Source of the DNA: Acidicapsa dinghuensis
Lineage (GTDB): Bacteria; Acidobacteriota; Terriglobia; Terriglobales; Acidobacteriaceae
Assembly (NCBI RefSeq): GCF_025685685.1
Contig: NZ_JAGSYH010000008.1
Location: 1 to 64,000 of the forward strand
Reading direction: 5' to 3'
Length of the DNA stretch: 64,000 nt
A program made the translations under genes and the position numbers. Positions 25,488 through 34,403 of the stretch are shown here, in pieces. Every line of letters starts with the position of its first letter. Within the stretch, counting starts at the first letter, position 1. The notes under the pieces are model-generated. The model was given only the letters and a program-made list of their open reading frames with translations. It was not told the origin of the DNA and ran no database searches.

Positions 25488-27662
25488 ATGTTCGCGTTCA
25501 GGCCCTTCCGTTTCATGGCGCTCCAGACGTGGTTTTGGGCTATCGCTTTTGCTCTAAGCAACGCCGCGCTCACATCGGGCCAGACTCCGCCCTCCGTATT
25601 CGGCTACAACGACTTCACAGCACAAGCCAAAATCGATGCGGAATTCCTTCCCGTTCCGGACGCGAGTCTGGCGGGACAGGAGCTTAAGTTCCTCACGGCT
25701 CAACCGCATCTCGCAAGCACTCCGGAGGATCATGAGACTGCGCTTTACGTCGCACGGAAATTCCGTGCAGCGGGGCTTGAAACCGAAATTGTTCCATACA
25801 AAGTGCTGATGAACCAGCCGCGCAAAGTCAGCATTGAGGCGCACTCGGACGACGGCGGGCTGCTGGTGATCGGTCCCTCATGGGAACACGTATCCGACGA
25901 TGCGTTTCAGGATGATTCACGCATAGTGATGCCCTTTGCTGGTTCCTCGGGATCGGGCGATGTGACCGGCGAAGTCGTGTATGCCAACTATGGCCGGCTT
26001 GAAGACTTCGACAAACTCGCGCGCGACGGAGTAGACCTGCACGGCAAGGTCGTGCTGGTGCGATACGGCGCAAACTTCCGTGGCGTCAAGGTCTATCTTG
26101 CGGAGCAACGTGGCGCTATCGGTGTTCTCATCTACTCCGACCCCCAGGATGACGGATATTTTCAGGGCGATCCATATCCCAATGGACCGTGGCGGCCGGA
26201 TACAGGCGTACAGAGAGGCTCTGTCCAATATCTGTTCAAATACCCTGGCGATCCGGAGACGCCCGGAGTTGCCTCGACCCTTGACCTGCCCGACTCGGCT
26301 CGCCTCGATCCGCTCAAGACCGGCAATCAACCCAGCATCATCGCCATACCGATCAGTTCCCACGACGCCGCGCCCATTCTTCGCGCGCTTAAAGGACCCA
26401 CTGTTCCCAAGGGATGGCAGGGCGCGCTGCCGTTCAGCTATCACACAGGCGGTTCAGGCGCGTTCACCGGCGTCACTGTTCATCTTGTTTCCGACCAGGA
26501 TTACGAGCTGCGAATTATCTGGGATGTGATTGGCAAAGTCCGAGGTTCGCAATTCCCTCAGGACTGGGTGATCGTCGGCAATCACCGCGACGCATGGGTG
26601 TATGGAGCGGCCGATCCATGCAGCGGAACGGCGGCGATGCTGGAAGCGGTTCATGGCATCGGTTCTTTGCTGAAGCAAGGATGGCGCCCGAAACGAACCA
26701 TCCTCTTCGCCAGTTGGGATGCAGAAGAGGAGGGCCTGATTGGCTCTACCGAGTGGGTGGAGCAACATGGCCATGCTCTGGATCACGCCGTCGCCTACTT
26801 CAACACCGATGTTGCTGTCACCGGATCTGAATTTGGGGCCGAAGCTGTTCCTTCTCTCAAGCAGTTTCTTCGCGAGGTCGCGCAACAGGTGCCTAGCCCT
26901 CAGGGCGGCAGCGTGTACATGCACTGGAAGCTGGATTCAGGCAGCGAGAATCGCGAGAGCAACTCCCTGCGTGGATCAAAAAGCGGAATCGACAATTTAG
27001 GGGAAGCTCCGGTTGGCGACCTGGGCAGCGGATCGGACTATACGCCGTTTTTCCAGCATGCCGGCGTTCCTTCCACCGACATCGGTTCACGCGGCAGCTA
27101 CGGTGTCTATCACTCCGTCTTCGACGATTACACCTGGTTTATTCAAAATGCCGATCCCACCTTCGAATACTTGCAGGAGATCGCCCGTGTACTTGGGCTC
27201 GAAGCCCTGCACATGGCCGATGCGGATGTCCTGCCATACGATTATGTGGCCTATGCAAGAGCCATCAACGCCTCACTCGATGCGGCGCGCCATAAAGCAG
27301 CCGCCCGATCAATCGATTTCTCAGCGGCGCAATCCGCAGGAGCGCGATTCATGAGGGCAGCAGAGGCCGCCCGGATGCTTCAGACAAACCTGCAAGGAAA
27401 ATCGCAGGCCGAGCTGATGCGCTTCAATACGATTCTTCGTCAGACCGAAAACCAGTTTCTCTCGCAAGCCGGGCTACCCAACCGTCCCTGGTATAAACAT
27501 TTGATCTATGCACCTGGGGAATACAGCGGATACGCTGCGGCAGTGATTCCGGGTGTAAATGAAGCGCTCGACGCCAGGAACACCGACCTCGCGGCCCAGC
27601 AGCTCGCTCTGCTCACCCAGGCCTTGAATCGCGCCGCTGGAATGCTGGAACAGGCTCGCTGA
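25488..27662 (+). CDS. M28 family metallopeptidase, glutamate carboxypeptidase II-like
   Basis: A 724-residue exported peptidase with a signal peptide ending near TSGQT (about residue 32). The order is that of GCPII: a protease domain start, a PA insert (about 120-300, YGRLEDFDKL and GKVVLVRYG), the zinc-binding M28 core, and a C-terminal helical dimerisation domain (about 570-724). Zinc ligands are visible as H in GNHRDAW (about 366), D in AADPCSG, E in DAEEEGLIGS, D in YFNTDVAV and H in GVYHSVFDD. It probably cleaves C-terminal acidic or other residues from peptides in the periplasm. The gene is monocistronic. Confidence 0.92.
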   Translation: MFAFRPFRFMALQTWFWAIAFALSNAALTSGQTPPSVFGYNDFTAQAKIDAEFLPVPDASLAGQELKFLTAQPHLASTPEDHETALYVARKFRAAGLETEIVPYKVLMNQPRKVSIEAHSDDGGLLVIGPSWEHVSDDAFQDDSRIVMPFAGSSGSGDVTGEVVYANYGRLEDFDKLARDGVDLHGKVVLVRYGANFRGVKVYLAEQRGAIGVLIYSDPQDDGYFQGDPYPNGPWRPDTGVQRGSVQYLFKYPGDPETPGVASTLDLPDSARLDPLKTGNQPSIIAIPISSHDAAPILRALKGPTVPKGWQGALPFSYHTGGSGAFTGVTVHLVSDQDYELRIIWDVIGKVRGSQFPQDWVIVGNHRDAWVYGAADPCSGTAAMLEAVHGIGSLLKQGWRPKRTILFASWDAEEEGLIGSTEWVEQHGHALDHAVAYFNTDVAVTGSEFGAEAVPSLKQFLREVAQQVPSPQGGSVYMHWKLDSGSENRESNSLRGSKSGIDNLGEAPVGDLGSGSDYTPFFQHAGVPSTDIGSRGSYGVYHSVFDDYTWFIQNADPTFEYLQEIARVLGLEALHMADADVLPYDYVAYARAINASLDAARHKAAARSIDFSAAQSAGARFMRAAEAARMLQTNLQGKSQAELMRFNTILRQTENQFLSQAGLPNRPWYKHLIYAPGEYSGYAAAVIPGVNEALDARNTDLAAQQLALLTQALNRAAGMLEQAR

Positions 27663-27910
27663 TAAGGCTCTGAAGCGTTCAGCCGTTCGAAAATGGGAAA
27701 CATTTGCACTAAAAATTGAGCACCATGGGCGCAGACATAAAAAATCTGTAAATCGCCAACTTTTCTCTGGACTCCAGCCAAAAAATCAGGCACAGTAACA
27801 TTACTAAAGACGTCCCAACAGTACCCATCGATCAGTTACCAAGGTGCAGATCTTGGGAGAGTTCCGAGGCTCTGCGGACGGGCTGTAGTATCGGTTTCGA
27901 ATGCGTTGTT

Positions 27911-28153
27911 ACCAGTTGTGACAGTTGCCTCCCCCGCTTCTGTCACGTTCGACCACAACCGCGCAACCTGTAAGTTTGTTCTCCCAGCTTCGGTATTCAC
28001 TGGCAGGACGAGAACGTTTAACACCGAAGTTTCCCTCCCCCGGACTCTTCCTCAACCTTTATCGGTTAACCAAGTTTTCGATTCCCTCCCCCAGGCTGCA
28101 CGCAGAAGATCAAGCCCGATGCGTGCAGCCGGCCTTTTCTCCAGCCCTCCCCC
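27911..28153 (+). ncRNA. probable RNA element with four CCTCCCCC boxes
   Basis: CCTCCCCC occurs at 27928, 28034, 28085 and 28146 (approximate to one base). The first lies in the 15-base loop of a perfect 7-base hairpin, GTGACAG (27918-27924) and CTGTCAC (27940-27946). A second hairpin pairs CTTCGGT (27988-27994) with ACCGAAG (28023-28029). An intrinsic terminator follows at 28094-28138, and the fourth box lies beyond it. The boxes resemble anti-Shine-Dalgarno loops of known small RNAs. It could be a terminated small RNA, a leader controlling ccmE, or both. The 5' end is not defined. Confidence 0.45.
28094..28138 (+). terminator. intrinsic terminator upstream of ccmE
   Basis: GGCTGCACGC (28094-28103) pairs perfectly with GCGTGCAGCC (28121-28130), 17-base loop, followed by GGCC and TTTT (28135-28138). 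It lies about 110 bases before the ccmE ATG, where no protein gene ends nearby, so it must end a small transcript or act as an attenuator. Confidence 0.6.
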
Positions 28154-28250
28154 AAAGTTTGACCCTCATTCCTTCCGCCTCGTAAAGTAGTAAGTGACGA
28201 TCCACTCAAGAGAAAGATTTTTGTGGGTCAGTCGCAGGCGGTATCTTTTA

Positions 28251-28724
28251 ATGAAATTCTCTGCGCAGCAAATTCGCATCGCGATCGCCGCTGTCATCAT
28301 TCTTGGAACTATCGGCTACCTTGCCTATTCCGGCGCCGCGGCCAATCAAAGCTATTACGTTACGGTTGCCGAGATGCACAACATGGGCGACAAGGCTTAC
28401 AAGACCCACCTGCGCGTCGAAGGATTCGTAAAGCCTGACACCATTCAGCAAAGCGGGACCCACGTCACCTTTGTGCTGACTGAATTTGAGAGCCACAATC
28501 CCAAGGCAACGCCAAATCCGCATTTTGTGGTTGTGAATTACCAGGGCTCCGAGCCCCCGCCGGACACCTTCAAAGGCGATGCGCAGGCCCTGGCCATTGG
28601 CACCTTCGGTAAAGACGGTGTCTTCCATGCCACGCAGCTTCAGGCTAAGTGCGCTTCCAAATACGCGCCCGCGCAGCCTAACGGCGTGCAACCAGCGAAA
28701 CCTGCAGCCAATAAGACCGCATAG
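28251..28724 (+). CDS. ccmE: cytochrome c maturation haem chaperone CcmE, Cys type
   Basis: Periplasmic haem chaperone that receives haem from CcmC and passes it to apocytochromes c. One N-terminal span (about 9-27) precedes an OB-fold domain (about 34-130). The haem-attachment residue is Cys, in C134-A-S-K-Y138, instead of the His of the common HxxxY form; CxxxY variants are known in other bacteria and archaea. The C-terminal tail is Ala/Pro-rich. ATG at 28251 gives the usual length (157 residues); an upstream in-frame GTG at 28194 would add 19 charged residues before the span and is less likely. The other ccm genes lie 2 kb downstream. Confidence 0.85.
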   Translation: MKFSAQQIRIAIAAVIILGTIGYLAYSGAAANQSYYVTVAEMHNMGDKAYKTHLRVEGFVKPDTIQQSGTHVTFVLTEFESHNPKATPNPHFVVVNYQGSEPPPDTFKGDAQALAIGTFGKDGVFHATQLQAKCASKYAPAQPNGVQPAKPAANKTA

Positions 28725-28738
28725 TTCTTCACGAAATA

Positions 28739-28776
28739 GCAAAAGGCCCCGAAGGCAACACTTCGGGGCCTTTTGC
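28739..28776. terminator. strong bidirectional terminator
   Basis: GCAAAAGGCCCCGAAG (28739-28754) pairs perfectly with CTTCGGGGCCTTTTGC (28761-28776) around a 6-base loop. The A-rich and T-rich flanks make it a 16-base bidirectional intrinsic terminator for the convergent ccmE and M13 peptidase genes. Confidence 0.9.
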
Positions 28777-28787
28777 TTGCTTTGCTC

Positions 28788-30887
28788 TCACCAGACCTTG
28801 CACTCATGCTCATGCACCATCGGCTGGCCAGCCTTGCACCCGAATGCCTTCTGAAACTGCGGCATGTTACTGACCACCCCATTGATACGCGCAAAGCCAG
28901 GCGAGTGCGGATCGGTCAATGCATTCACGCGAAGATCTTCCGGCCTCACGTTCTCGCAAGCCCACTGCCCCATACCGATAAAGAATCGCTGATCCGGCGT
29001 GAATCCATCGCGTGGCGTCAATGTTTCCGTTGCGGTTTGCATCTTCCACGCAATGTAGGCCAGTAGTGTACCGCCAAGATCAGCGACATCTTCGCCGCTT
29101 GTGAGCTTGGAATTGATGTGAATGTCATCCACGATCACATACTGCGCATACTGATCGCGAACGCAGTTGATGCGGTCCTCAAACCCCTTGGCATCGGCTG
29201 GAGTCCACCAATCCTTGAGATTGCCCTTCGCATCGAATTGACGTCCCTCATCATCGAAGGCGTGCGTCAGCTCATGGCCAATCGTCGCTCCGGTGTTGCC
29301 GTAGTTGGGGGCATCATCCATCTTCGGATCGTAAAGCGGCGGCTGTAGCACGCCCGCTGGAAAGTTGATGTCGTTCATCTGCGGATTAAAGTAAGCGTTC
29401 ACTGTGGGCGGAGACATGCCCCACTCATTCAGATCCACCGGCTTACCCAGCTTGTTCCAGCGCCGCGCTGTTTCAAACTGCATCGCCCGCAGTGTGTCGC
29501 CAAAGTAGTCGTCGCTTTTGACCGTCAATGCCGAGTAGTCTCGCCAACGGTCGGGATAGCCGATTTTATTGCGGATCGCGTGCAGCTTGCGTAGTGCTTC
29601 CTGCTTCGTCTCTGGACTCATCCAGTCGAGCCCTTCGATCTCCTGCTTCATAGCAGTCTCAATCTGCTCGGTCATGAGCCGGGTCTTGGCTTTCATGTCG
29701 GCAGAAAAGGTGAGGCGCACAAACTCCTGCCCCAGCGCTTCGCCCATGAAGCGATCCACCTGCCTCGTGCACTGTTTCCATCGCGGCGGCTCAACCGGAA
29801 TACCGCGAAGCGTCTTCGAATAAAAATCAAACTGCGCATCGCGGAATGGCGTCGCCAGATACGGAGCAGCAGCGCTGGCAAGATGAAAGCGCAGATATGC
29901 TTTCAGATCGGCCAGGGACTCCGCGGTAAGTTCCGCATTGACTTCTTTGATGAACTCCGGCTGCGACACGTTCAACGTCTTCAGTCCCGGCGCTCCCTGT
30001 TCGGCGAAATACGCTTCCCAATGAATCGCAGGAGCCAGCGTTTGGAGCTCAGAAACCGTCATCTTGTGATAGATCTTGTGCGGGTCGCGCCGCTCCACGC
30101 GGGTCAACTGCGCCTTCGCCAGCGCGGTTTCGATCCGGACAATCGATGCAGCATCAGTCTTCGCCTGCTCCTGCGGTTCGCCGGCCATCGTCAGAATCTG
30201 CGCAACATAGTCCTGGTACTGCTTCAATAGCGTCTGGCTCTTGGCATCGGTCTTGACGTAGTAGTCGCGATCGGGCAGTCCCAGGCCACCAGCACCTAGC
30301 TCGACGATCACCAGGCTGGCGTCCATGGCGTCCTGCCCTGTGCCCGCGTTGAAAAATGTCCCGCCAGAAAACTCGTGGTGGATCGAGGCAATTGCCTGCA
30401 GCAGCGCCTCGCGCGAATTGAGCGCATCGACCTGCCGCAACATTGCCTGCAAAGGCTCGCTGCCTCGCTGATCGATAGCGGCCGTATCCATGCACGCGCC
30501 AAAGTAGTCGCCGATCTTCTGTTGTACCGGGGTCCGGTTCGTCGCCAGCGAATCGTTCTGCAGGATGCCCCAAAGGAATTCCTGATTTTCGTTGGCCAGC
30601 TTGCCATAGACGCTCCAACTGGCCTCGTCCGAGGGAATCGGATTGTTCTTCTGCCAACCTCCACAAACAAACTTGTAGAAGTCCTGGCACGGATCGACGC
30701 TGCGATCCATGCTCGTCAGATCCAGCGACGGTGAATACGGCATCGACGTCAGCGGATGAGCAGCTTCTGCGGGCGATACAGATTGTGCGGTCAAACCTTG
30801 CGGTACTACGGTCGCCACTGCCATCACCACAAACAGCACTACCGGAAAAGACCAGTTCTTTCGCATCCTATTTCTCCGTATCTGCAT
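28788..30887 (-). CDS. M13 family (neprilysin/PepO-type) zinc metallopeptidase
   Basis: A 699-residue exported endopeptidase with a signal peptide ending near LTAQS (about residue 36). The N-terminal domain starts DPCQDFYKFVCGGWQKNNPIP. The zinc site HELTH lies near residue 535, after GNTGATIG. The third ligand Glu is in SGEDVADLGG. The substrate Arg region is in the C-terminal NALTDPHSP segment, and the protein ends with the family's C-x-x-W (CKVW). It cleaves peptides in the periplasm. It lies on the strand opposite to the ccm genes and splits ccmE from ccmA, so it is probably unrelated to haem handling. Confidence 0.95.
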   Translation of the reverse strand: MQIRRNRMRKNWSFPVVLFVVMAVATVVPQGLTAQSVSPAEAAHPLTSMPYSPSLDLTSMDRSVDPCQDFYKFVCGGWQKNNPIPSDEASWSVYGKLANENQEFLWGILQNDSLATNRTPVQQKIGDYFGACMDTAAIDQRGSEPLQAMLRQVDALNSREALLQAIASIHHEFSGGTFFNAGTGQDAMDASLVIVELGAGGLGLPDRDYYVKTDAKSQTLLKQYQDYVAQILTMAGEPQEQAKTDAASIVRIETALAKAQLTRVERRDPHKIYHKMTVSELQTLAPAIHWEAYFAEQGAPGLKTLNVSQPEFIKEVNAELTAESLADLKAYLRFHLASAAAPYLATPFRDAQFDFYSKTLRGIPVEPPRWKQCTRQVDRFMGEALGQEFVRLTFSADMKAKTRLMTEQIETAMKQEIEGLDWMSPETKQEALRKLHAIRNKIGYPDRWRDYSALTVKSDDYFGDTLRAMQFETARRWNKLGKPVDLNEWGMSPPTVNAYFNPQMNDINFPAGVLQPPLYDPKMDDAPNYGNTGATIGHELTHAFDDEGRQFDAKGNLKDWWTPADAKGFEDRINCVRDQYAQYVIVDDIHINSKLTSGEDVADLGGTLLAYIAWKMQTATETLTPRDGFTPDQRFFIGMGQWACENVRPEDLRVNALTDPHSPGFARINGVVSNMPQFQKAFGCKAGQPMVHEHECKVW

Positions 30888-30965
30888 GCTAATCGATCAA
30901 GTCGCAATTATTCCGTCTGGAATCAACGACGCAATCAGGCTCACAACACCCACTACAATCGTTAT

Positions 30966-31685
30966 GTGCTCCCTGTAACGGAAACTGGCATAAATAAGCC
31001 AGAGCAATCTCCGAATAACCTGACGCCATTGATCGCACACCTTGACTCGGTTTCGCGGCTTTTCGGCAGCTTTGCCGCTTTGCGTCAGGTAAGCGTTGAT
31101 CTCGCACGCGGCAAATGCTATGTTCTGCTCGGGGAAAACGGAGCCGGAAAATCGACATTGCTGCGTATTCTCGCTGGACTTCTCCGCCCATCGGTTGGCG
31201 AGGTTACGGTCTTTGAAGACAGCGAACCACGCCAGGCACGTCATCGCATTGGCTACATGAGCCACGCGCCGATGCTGTACGACGAGCTTACCGGGCGGGA
31301 AAACCTGCAATACTACCGCGACCTGTATACCCGCCCAGAACGCTCAGGCTGCCTCAATCCTGACGATGCGCTCCGCCAAGTTGGCCTTGATCCGGCGCTC
31401 ACTCGAACCGTCGGCCAATACTCGCAAGGCATGCGGCAGCGCACCTCGCTGGCCCGCGTGCTCATCAGTCAGCCCGAACTGCTGTTGCTCGATGAGCCGT
31501 TCTCCAATATGGATGTAGAAAGTGTCGATCAGATGGTGCGCCTGCTGGCGACCTTCCGCTCCGACAGCCGCACCATCGTCATCACAACCCACCAGCGCGA
31601 ACTGGCAGCGCCCATCGCCGACTTCATCATCACGCTCAAAGCCGGGCGCCTGCATTCGCTCGATGCCGGGAGGCCGTCGCTATGA
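30966..31685 (+). CDS. ccmA: haem exporter ATPase CcmA
   Basis: The ATPase of the CcmABCDE haem chaperone release complex. The 239-residue protein has Walker A GENGAGKST, the SQGMRQRTSLARVL signature and Walker B LLLLDEPFSNMD, and the short CcmA length. The start is unclear: GTG at 30966 has no ribosome binding site; CTG at 31020 and TTG at 31029 are alternatives. Its stop overlaps the ybaK start as ATGA, so translation is coupled. It is divergent from the M13 peptidase. Confidence 0.88.
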   Translation: MLPVTETGINKPEQSPNNLTPLIAHLDSVSRLFGSFAALRQVSVDLARGKCYVLLGENGAGKSTLLRILAGLLRPSVGEVTVFEDSEPRQARHRIGYMSHAPMLYDELTGRENLQYYRDLYTRPERSGCLNPDDALRQVGLDPALTRTVGQYSQGMRQRTSLARVLISQPELLLLDEPFSNMDVESVDQMVRLLATFRSDSRTIVITTHQRELAAPIADFIITLKAGRLHSLDAGRPSL

Positions 31686-32203
31686 GCTCTGCGACACACA
31701 AAACCAATGGCGCGCGCTTTCTCGACTCGCTCGGAATCTCCTACTCCATCCGGGAATACGAGGTAGACCTCGAAGATCTGGCCGCTACCACGGTGGCCCG
31801 CAAGATCGGCATGCCGGCCGAACAGGTTTTCAAGACACTCCTCACCACCGACGGATCAGGCAATCACTTCTTCGCCGTAGTTCCTGGCGATGCTGAGCTC
31901 GACTTCAAAAAACTGGCTCGTGCCGCTGGTGTCCGCAAAGCGGAGATGGTTTCGCTCAAAGACGTACAACCGCTCACGGGATATATCCGTGGCGGTGTCA
32001 CTGTCTTTGGCGCAAAGAAAGCCTTCCCCGTTTTTGCCGATGAAACCATCGAACTCTTCGACATCATCTCGGTCTCGGCCGGTCAGCGCGGCTCACAGTT
32101 GCTCTTGTCTCCAGCGGACTATCTCCGCGCTGCCGAGGCCACCATTGCCGACCTGGCCAAAGACATCCGCCCCGAAGAGCGGAGCAAGGCCAACGCTGGA
32201 TGA
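31682..32203 (+). CDS. YbaK/EbsC-type aminoacyl-tRNA deacylase
   Basis: A 173-residue cytosolic protein of the YbaK family, which hydrolyses mischarged tRNA such as Cys-tRNA(Pro). Family features include KTLLTTD with the conserved Lys, the FFAVVPGDAELDFKKLARAAG stretch, and the GYIRGGVTVFGAKKAFPVFAD loop. It overlaps ccmA by 4 bases (ATGA) at its start and ccmB by 4 bases at its end, so it is embedded in the ccm operon. A link between cysteine mischarging control and cytochrome c production is possible but unproven. Confidence 0.9.
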   Translation: MSSATHKTNGARFLDSLGISYSIREYEVDLEDLAATTVARKIGMPAEQVFKTLLTTDGSGNHFFAVVPGDAELDFKKLARAAGVRKAEMVSLKDVQPLTGYIRGGVTVFGAKKAFPVFADETIELFDIISVSAGQRGSQLLLSPADYLRAAEATIADLAKDIRPEERSKANAG

Positions 32204-32922
32204 CGACCGAACCTTCCAATATGGCATCTCAGTCTTCCGCGCCTGCATGGACCAGCCTGGTCCTGACCCATCTGCGCAAAGACCTGCGCATCGAGTGGCG
32301 TTCCCGCGACGCCATTAATGCCATGCTTTTCTTTGCGCTGCTGGTTGTCGTGCTCTTCAGCCTGGCCTTTGATCCAAGCGCCGATACATCGCGCGAGATC
32401 GCCTCCGGCGTGCTTTGTGTCGCTACGCTTTTCGCCAGCGTCTCAGCCTTGAACCAGGCGTGGGCCCGCGAGCTGCGCCACCAGGTGCTCGACGCCCTGA
32501 GGATGACGCCCGGCGGCGGAGCTGCCATGTTCTTCGCCAAAGTGCTGGCAAACTTTTTCTACGTCACCATCGTTCAGGCAGTCCTCGGCCCAGTCTTCTT
32601 TATCTTCTACAATCTTCGCCCCTTGGGCGATGCAAGCCTGCTGCTGCTGGTCGTGCCATTGGGAACGTGGGCGCTCGTGGTCAACGGAACATTTTTTGCC
32701 GCACTGTCCATCCGCAGCCGTAATCGTGAACTGCTGTTGCCGCTGATCCTCTTCCCCATCTTCCTGCCCGCGCTCCTCGCAATGGTCTTGTCCGTCAAGA
32801 CGATCCTCACCGGCGACGGAAGCGATCCCAGCTTTTTATGGATCAAGATGCTGGGCGGCTACGACATCATCTTCACCACTATCTGCCTGCTGCTTTTCGA
32901 TGTGGTGCTGCAGGCAGAGTAA
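32200..32922 (+). CDS. ccmB: haem exporter membrane protein CcmB
   Basis: A 240-residue inner-membrane protein with six hydrophobic segments, the permease partner of CcmA. The family pattern is visible in LRKDLRIEWRSRDAINAMLFFALLVV, then VLDALRMTPGGGAAMFFAKVLANF. It overlaps ybaK by 4 bases. Next comes ccmC, 81 bases downstream. Confidence 0.9.
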   Translation: MTTEPSNMASQSSAPAWTSLVLTHLRKDLRIEWRSRDAINAMLFFALLVVVLFSLAFDPSADTSREIASGVLCVATLFASVSALNQAWARELRHQVLDALRMTPGGGAAMFFAKVLANFFYVTIVQAVLGPVFFIFYNLRPLGDASLLLLVVPLGTWALVVNGTFFAALSIRSRNRELLLPLILFPIFLPALLAMVLSVKTILTGDGSDPSFLWIKMLGGYDIIFTTICLLLFDVVLQAE

Positions 32923-33003
32923 AACGCACCAAATCAAGAGCCGTCCGTCACGCACCCTCCAAAACCCAGCGCACTACACTAAGGAGAGAAGGTCGAATCC
33001 TGG

Positions 33004-33711
33004 ATGAAAAAATTTGCCATTTTCCTTAGCGTTGCCGGAGTCATGGCTCTCATGGCGTGGGGTTTCTATCAAGCGATGTATGTGGCGCCCACAGAGTCCA
33101 CCATGGGCGATATTCAACGAATCTTTTACTACCACGTTCCTAACGCGATCCTCTGCTATCTCTTCTTCACCATCAATTTCGTTGCTTCGTTTTTCGTTCT
33201 CATCTGGCATCGCAATCGGCCAACCATGGCTCTCAAAGCTGACGCCTGGGCGCTTTCCGGAGCGGAAGTGGGCGTCGTATTCTGCTCCGTTGTGCTGGTG
33301 ACTGGCCCCATCTGGGGACGTCCGGTCTGGGGCATCTGGTGGACCTGGGATGCGCGCCTGACCTCAACCCTTGTCCTCTGGCTTATCTATGTCAGCTATC
33401 TCCTGATCCGCAGATTCGCCGCCGGCGGCGGCATGCAAGCCATCGCAGCCGTTCTTGCCGTCTTCGGCGCGGTCGATATGCCCATCAACTACCTCGCCAA
33501 TCGAATCTGGCGCACCCAGCATCCTTCGCCGGTCTTTTTTGGCGGAGAAGATTCGGGCATTAAAGACCCGCACATGCTCGCCGCATTCGGCTGGAATGTG
33601 CTCGCCTGGGCGGCATGGGGTATAGCCGTCCTATGCTTCCGGGTGTACGTACAACGGCGTCAACAGATCCTGGATCAATCCGAGGCTGAAGCGGCCCTGA
33701 ACAATTTTTGA
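33004..33711 (+). CDS. ccmC: haem-handling protein CcmC
   Basis: A 235-residue inner-membrane protein with six hydrophobic segments that loads haem onto CcmE. The periplasmic Trp-rich haem motif is GIWWTWDARLTS, and the two haem-ligand histidines are likely those of YYHVPN and RTQHPSP. The ribosome binding site AAGGAGAGAAGG lies about 15 bases upstream. It is followed by the short ccmD-like gene. Confidence 0.93.
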   Translation: MKKFAIFLSVAGVMALMAWGFYQAMYVAPTESTMGDIQRIFYYHVPNAILCYLFFTINFVASFFVLIWHRNRPTMALKADAWALSGAEVGVVFCSVVLVTGPIWGRPVWGIWWTWDARLTSTLVLWLIYVSYLLIRRFAAGGGMQAIAAVLAVFGAVDMPINYLANRIWRTQHPSPVFFGGEDSGIKDPHMLAAFGWNVLAWAAWGIAVLCFRVYVQRRQQILDQSEAEAALNNF

Positions 33712-33819
33712 TGGAGATGTTTAGGAAATTGGTACCTTATCTCTTTTGAAAGCCGTTATATACGATTGCACTATTCAAGCAGTTTATGTAATCAATGAAG
33801 CAAAATACGGAGAACAATC

Positions 33820-33927
33820 ATGAATCATAATTTCCTTGTCGCCGCCTACTGCTGCACCTGGGCCATCCATCTGGGCTACCTCGCGTGGATCGCCGCGAAA
33901 TGGCAACGGCAAAAGACAAAACTTTAG
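33820..33927 (+). CDS. CcmD-like single-span microprotein
   Basis: An unlisted 35-codon gene directly downstream of ccmC. It starts MNHNFLVAAYCC, has one hydrophobic segment (about 5-26), and ends with a basic tail KWQRQKTKL. GGAGA lies 6 bases before the ATG. Length, topology, the A-Y in the span start and the place after ccmC all fit CcmD, which holds the CcmABC complex together and releases CcmE. CcmD is too short and variable for a firm call from sequence alone. Confidence 0.65.
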   Translation: MNHNFLVAAYCCTWAIHLGYLAWIAAKWQRQKTKL

Positions 33928-34099
33928 CGCGGAAGCGGGCACCCATTACCACACCGAACCGCATAACACCTAAGTGGGTACTCGGGTAACACCGGTGAAG
34001 ATTACTCAGCCGTCTTCGTGGGATTTAAGAATTTTCTAATCAGACCGATGATCGGTATGTGGAGAGGTTCTGCGGAACGCCACAGAGGAGATGCACCCC

Positions 34100-34198
34100 A
34101 TGCACGATGTACTGATCGCCCTCGCCTTTATCGGAATGGTTATCGCTCCCGCCGTTGTTGCCGCCAAGTCGGGCAGCTCTGAAACCAAGTTCGACTAA
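34100..34198 (+). CDS. MHD-type membrane microprotein 1
   Basis: A 32-residue peptide starting MHDVLIALAF, with one hydrophobic span (about 4-22, central Pro in IAPAVV) and a polar tail KSGSSETKFD. It is a diverged relative of the genes at 35022 and 35846. GAGGAG sits 9 bases before the ATG; an in-frame ATG at 34091 is too close to that site. No family is recognised. It lies between the ccm genes and a cupin gene. Confidence 0.6.
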   Translation: MHDVLIALAFIGMVIAPAVVAAKSGSSETKFD

Positions 34199-34403
34199 GC
34201 TTGGCCCTTCCGCTGGAAAGATCGCGCGAACAGCTATAGGAAGAACGCTGATTCTTTGCCAGTTACCATAGATTAGAGCTACGGCCACTCCTTATTCCCC
34301 TCTGTCCCAGCCTGCGCATCTCCACCTCCAGACAATCGTCCATCGACATCCCAAAACCAGCGATGCGATGATTCAGATGATCAATGGTGCCTTCTGGAGG
34401 CTT

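Larger units (their letters stand above)
27663..28250. other. 588-base leader region upstream of ccmE
   Basis: No convincing gene. Short open frames overlap in several registers without ribosome binding sites. The part from about 27900 on is pyrimidine-rich and contains hairpins, repeated CCTCCCCC boxes and an intrinsic terminator, listed separately. Bases 27663-27900 show nothing recognisable beyond a weak stem right after the peptidase stop. Confidence 0.55.

Noticed and set aside
27906-28190. Two overlapping 86-94 codon frames upstream of ccmE
   Set aside because: Overlapping registers, no ribosome binding site, and they cross an intrinsic terminator.
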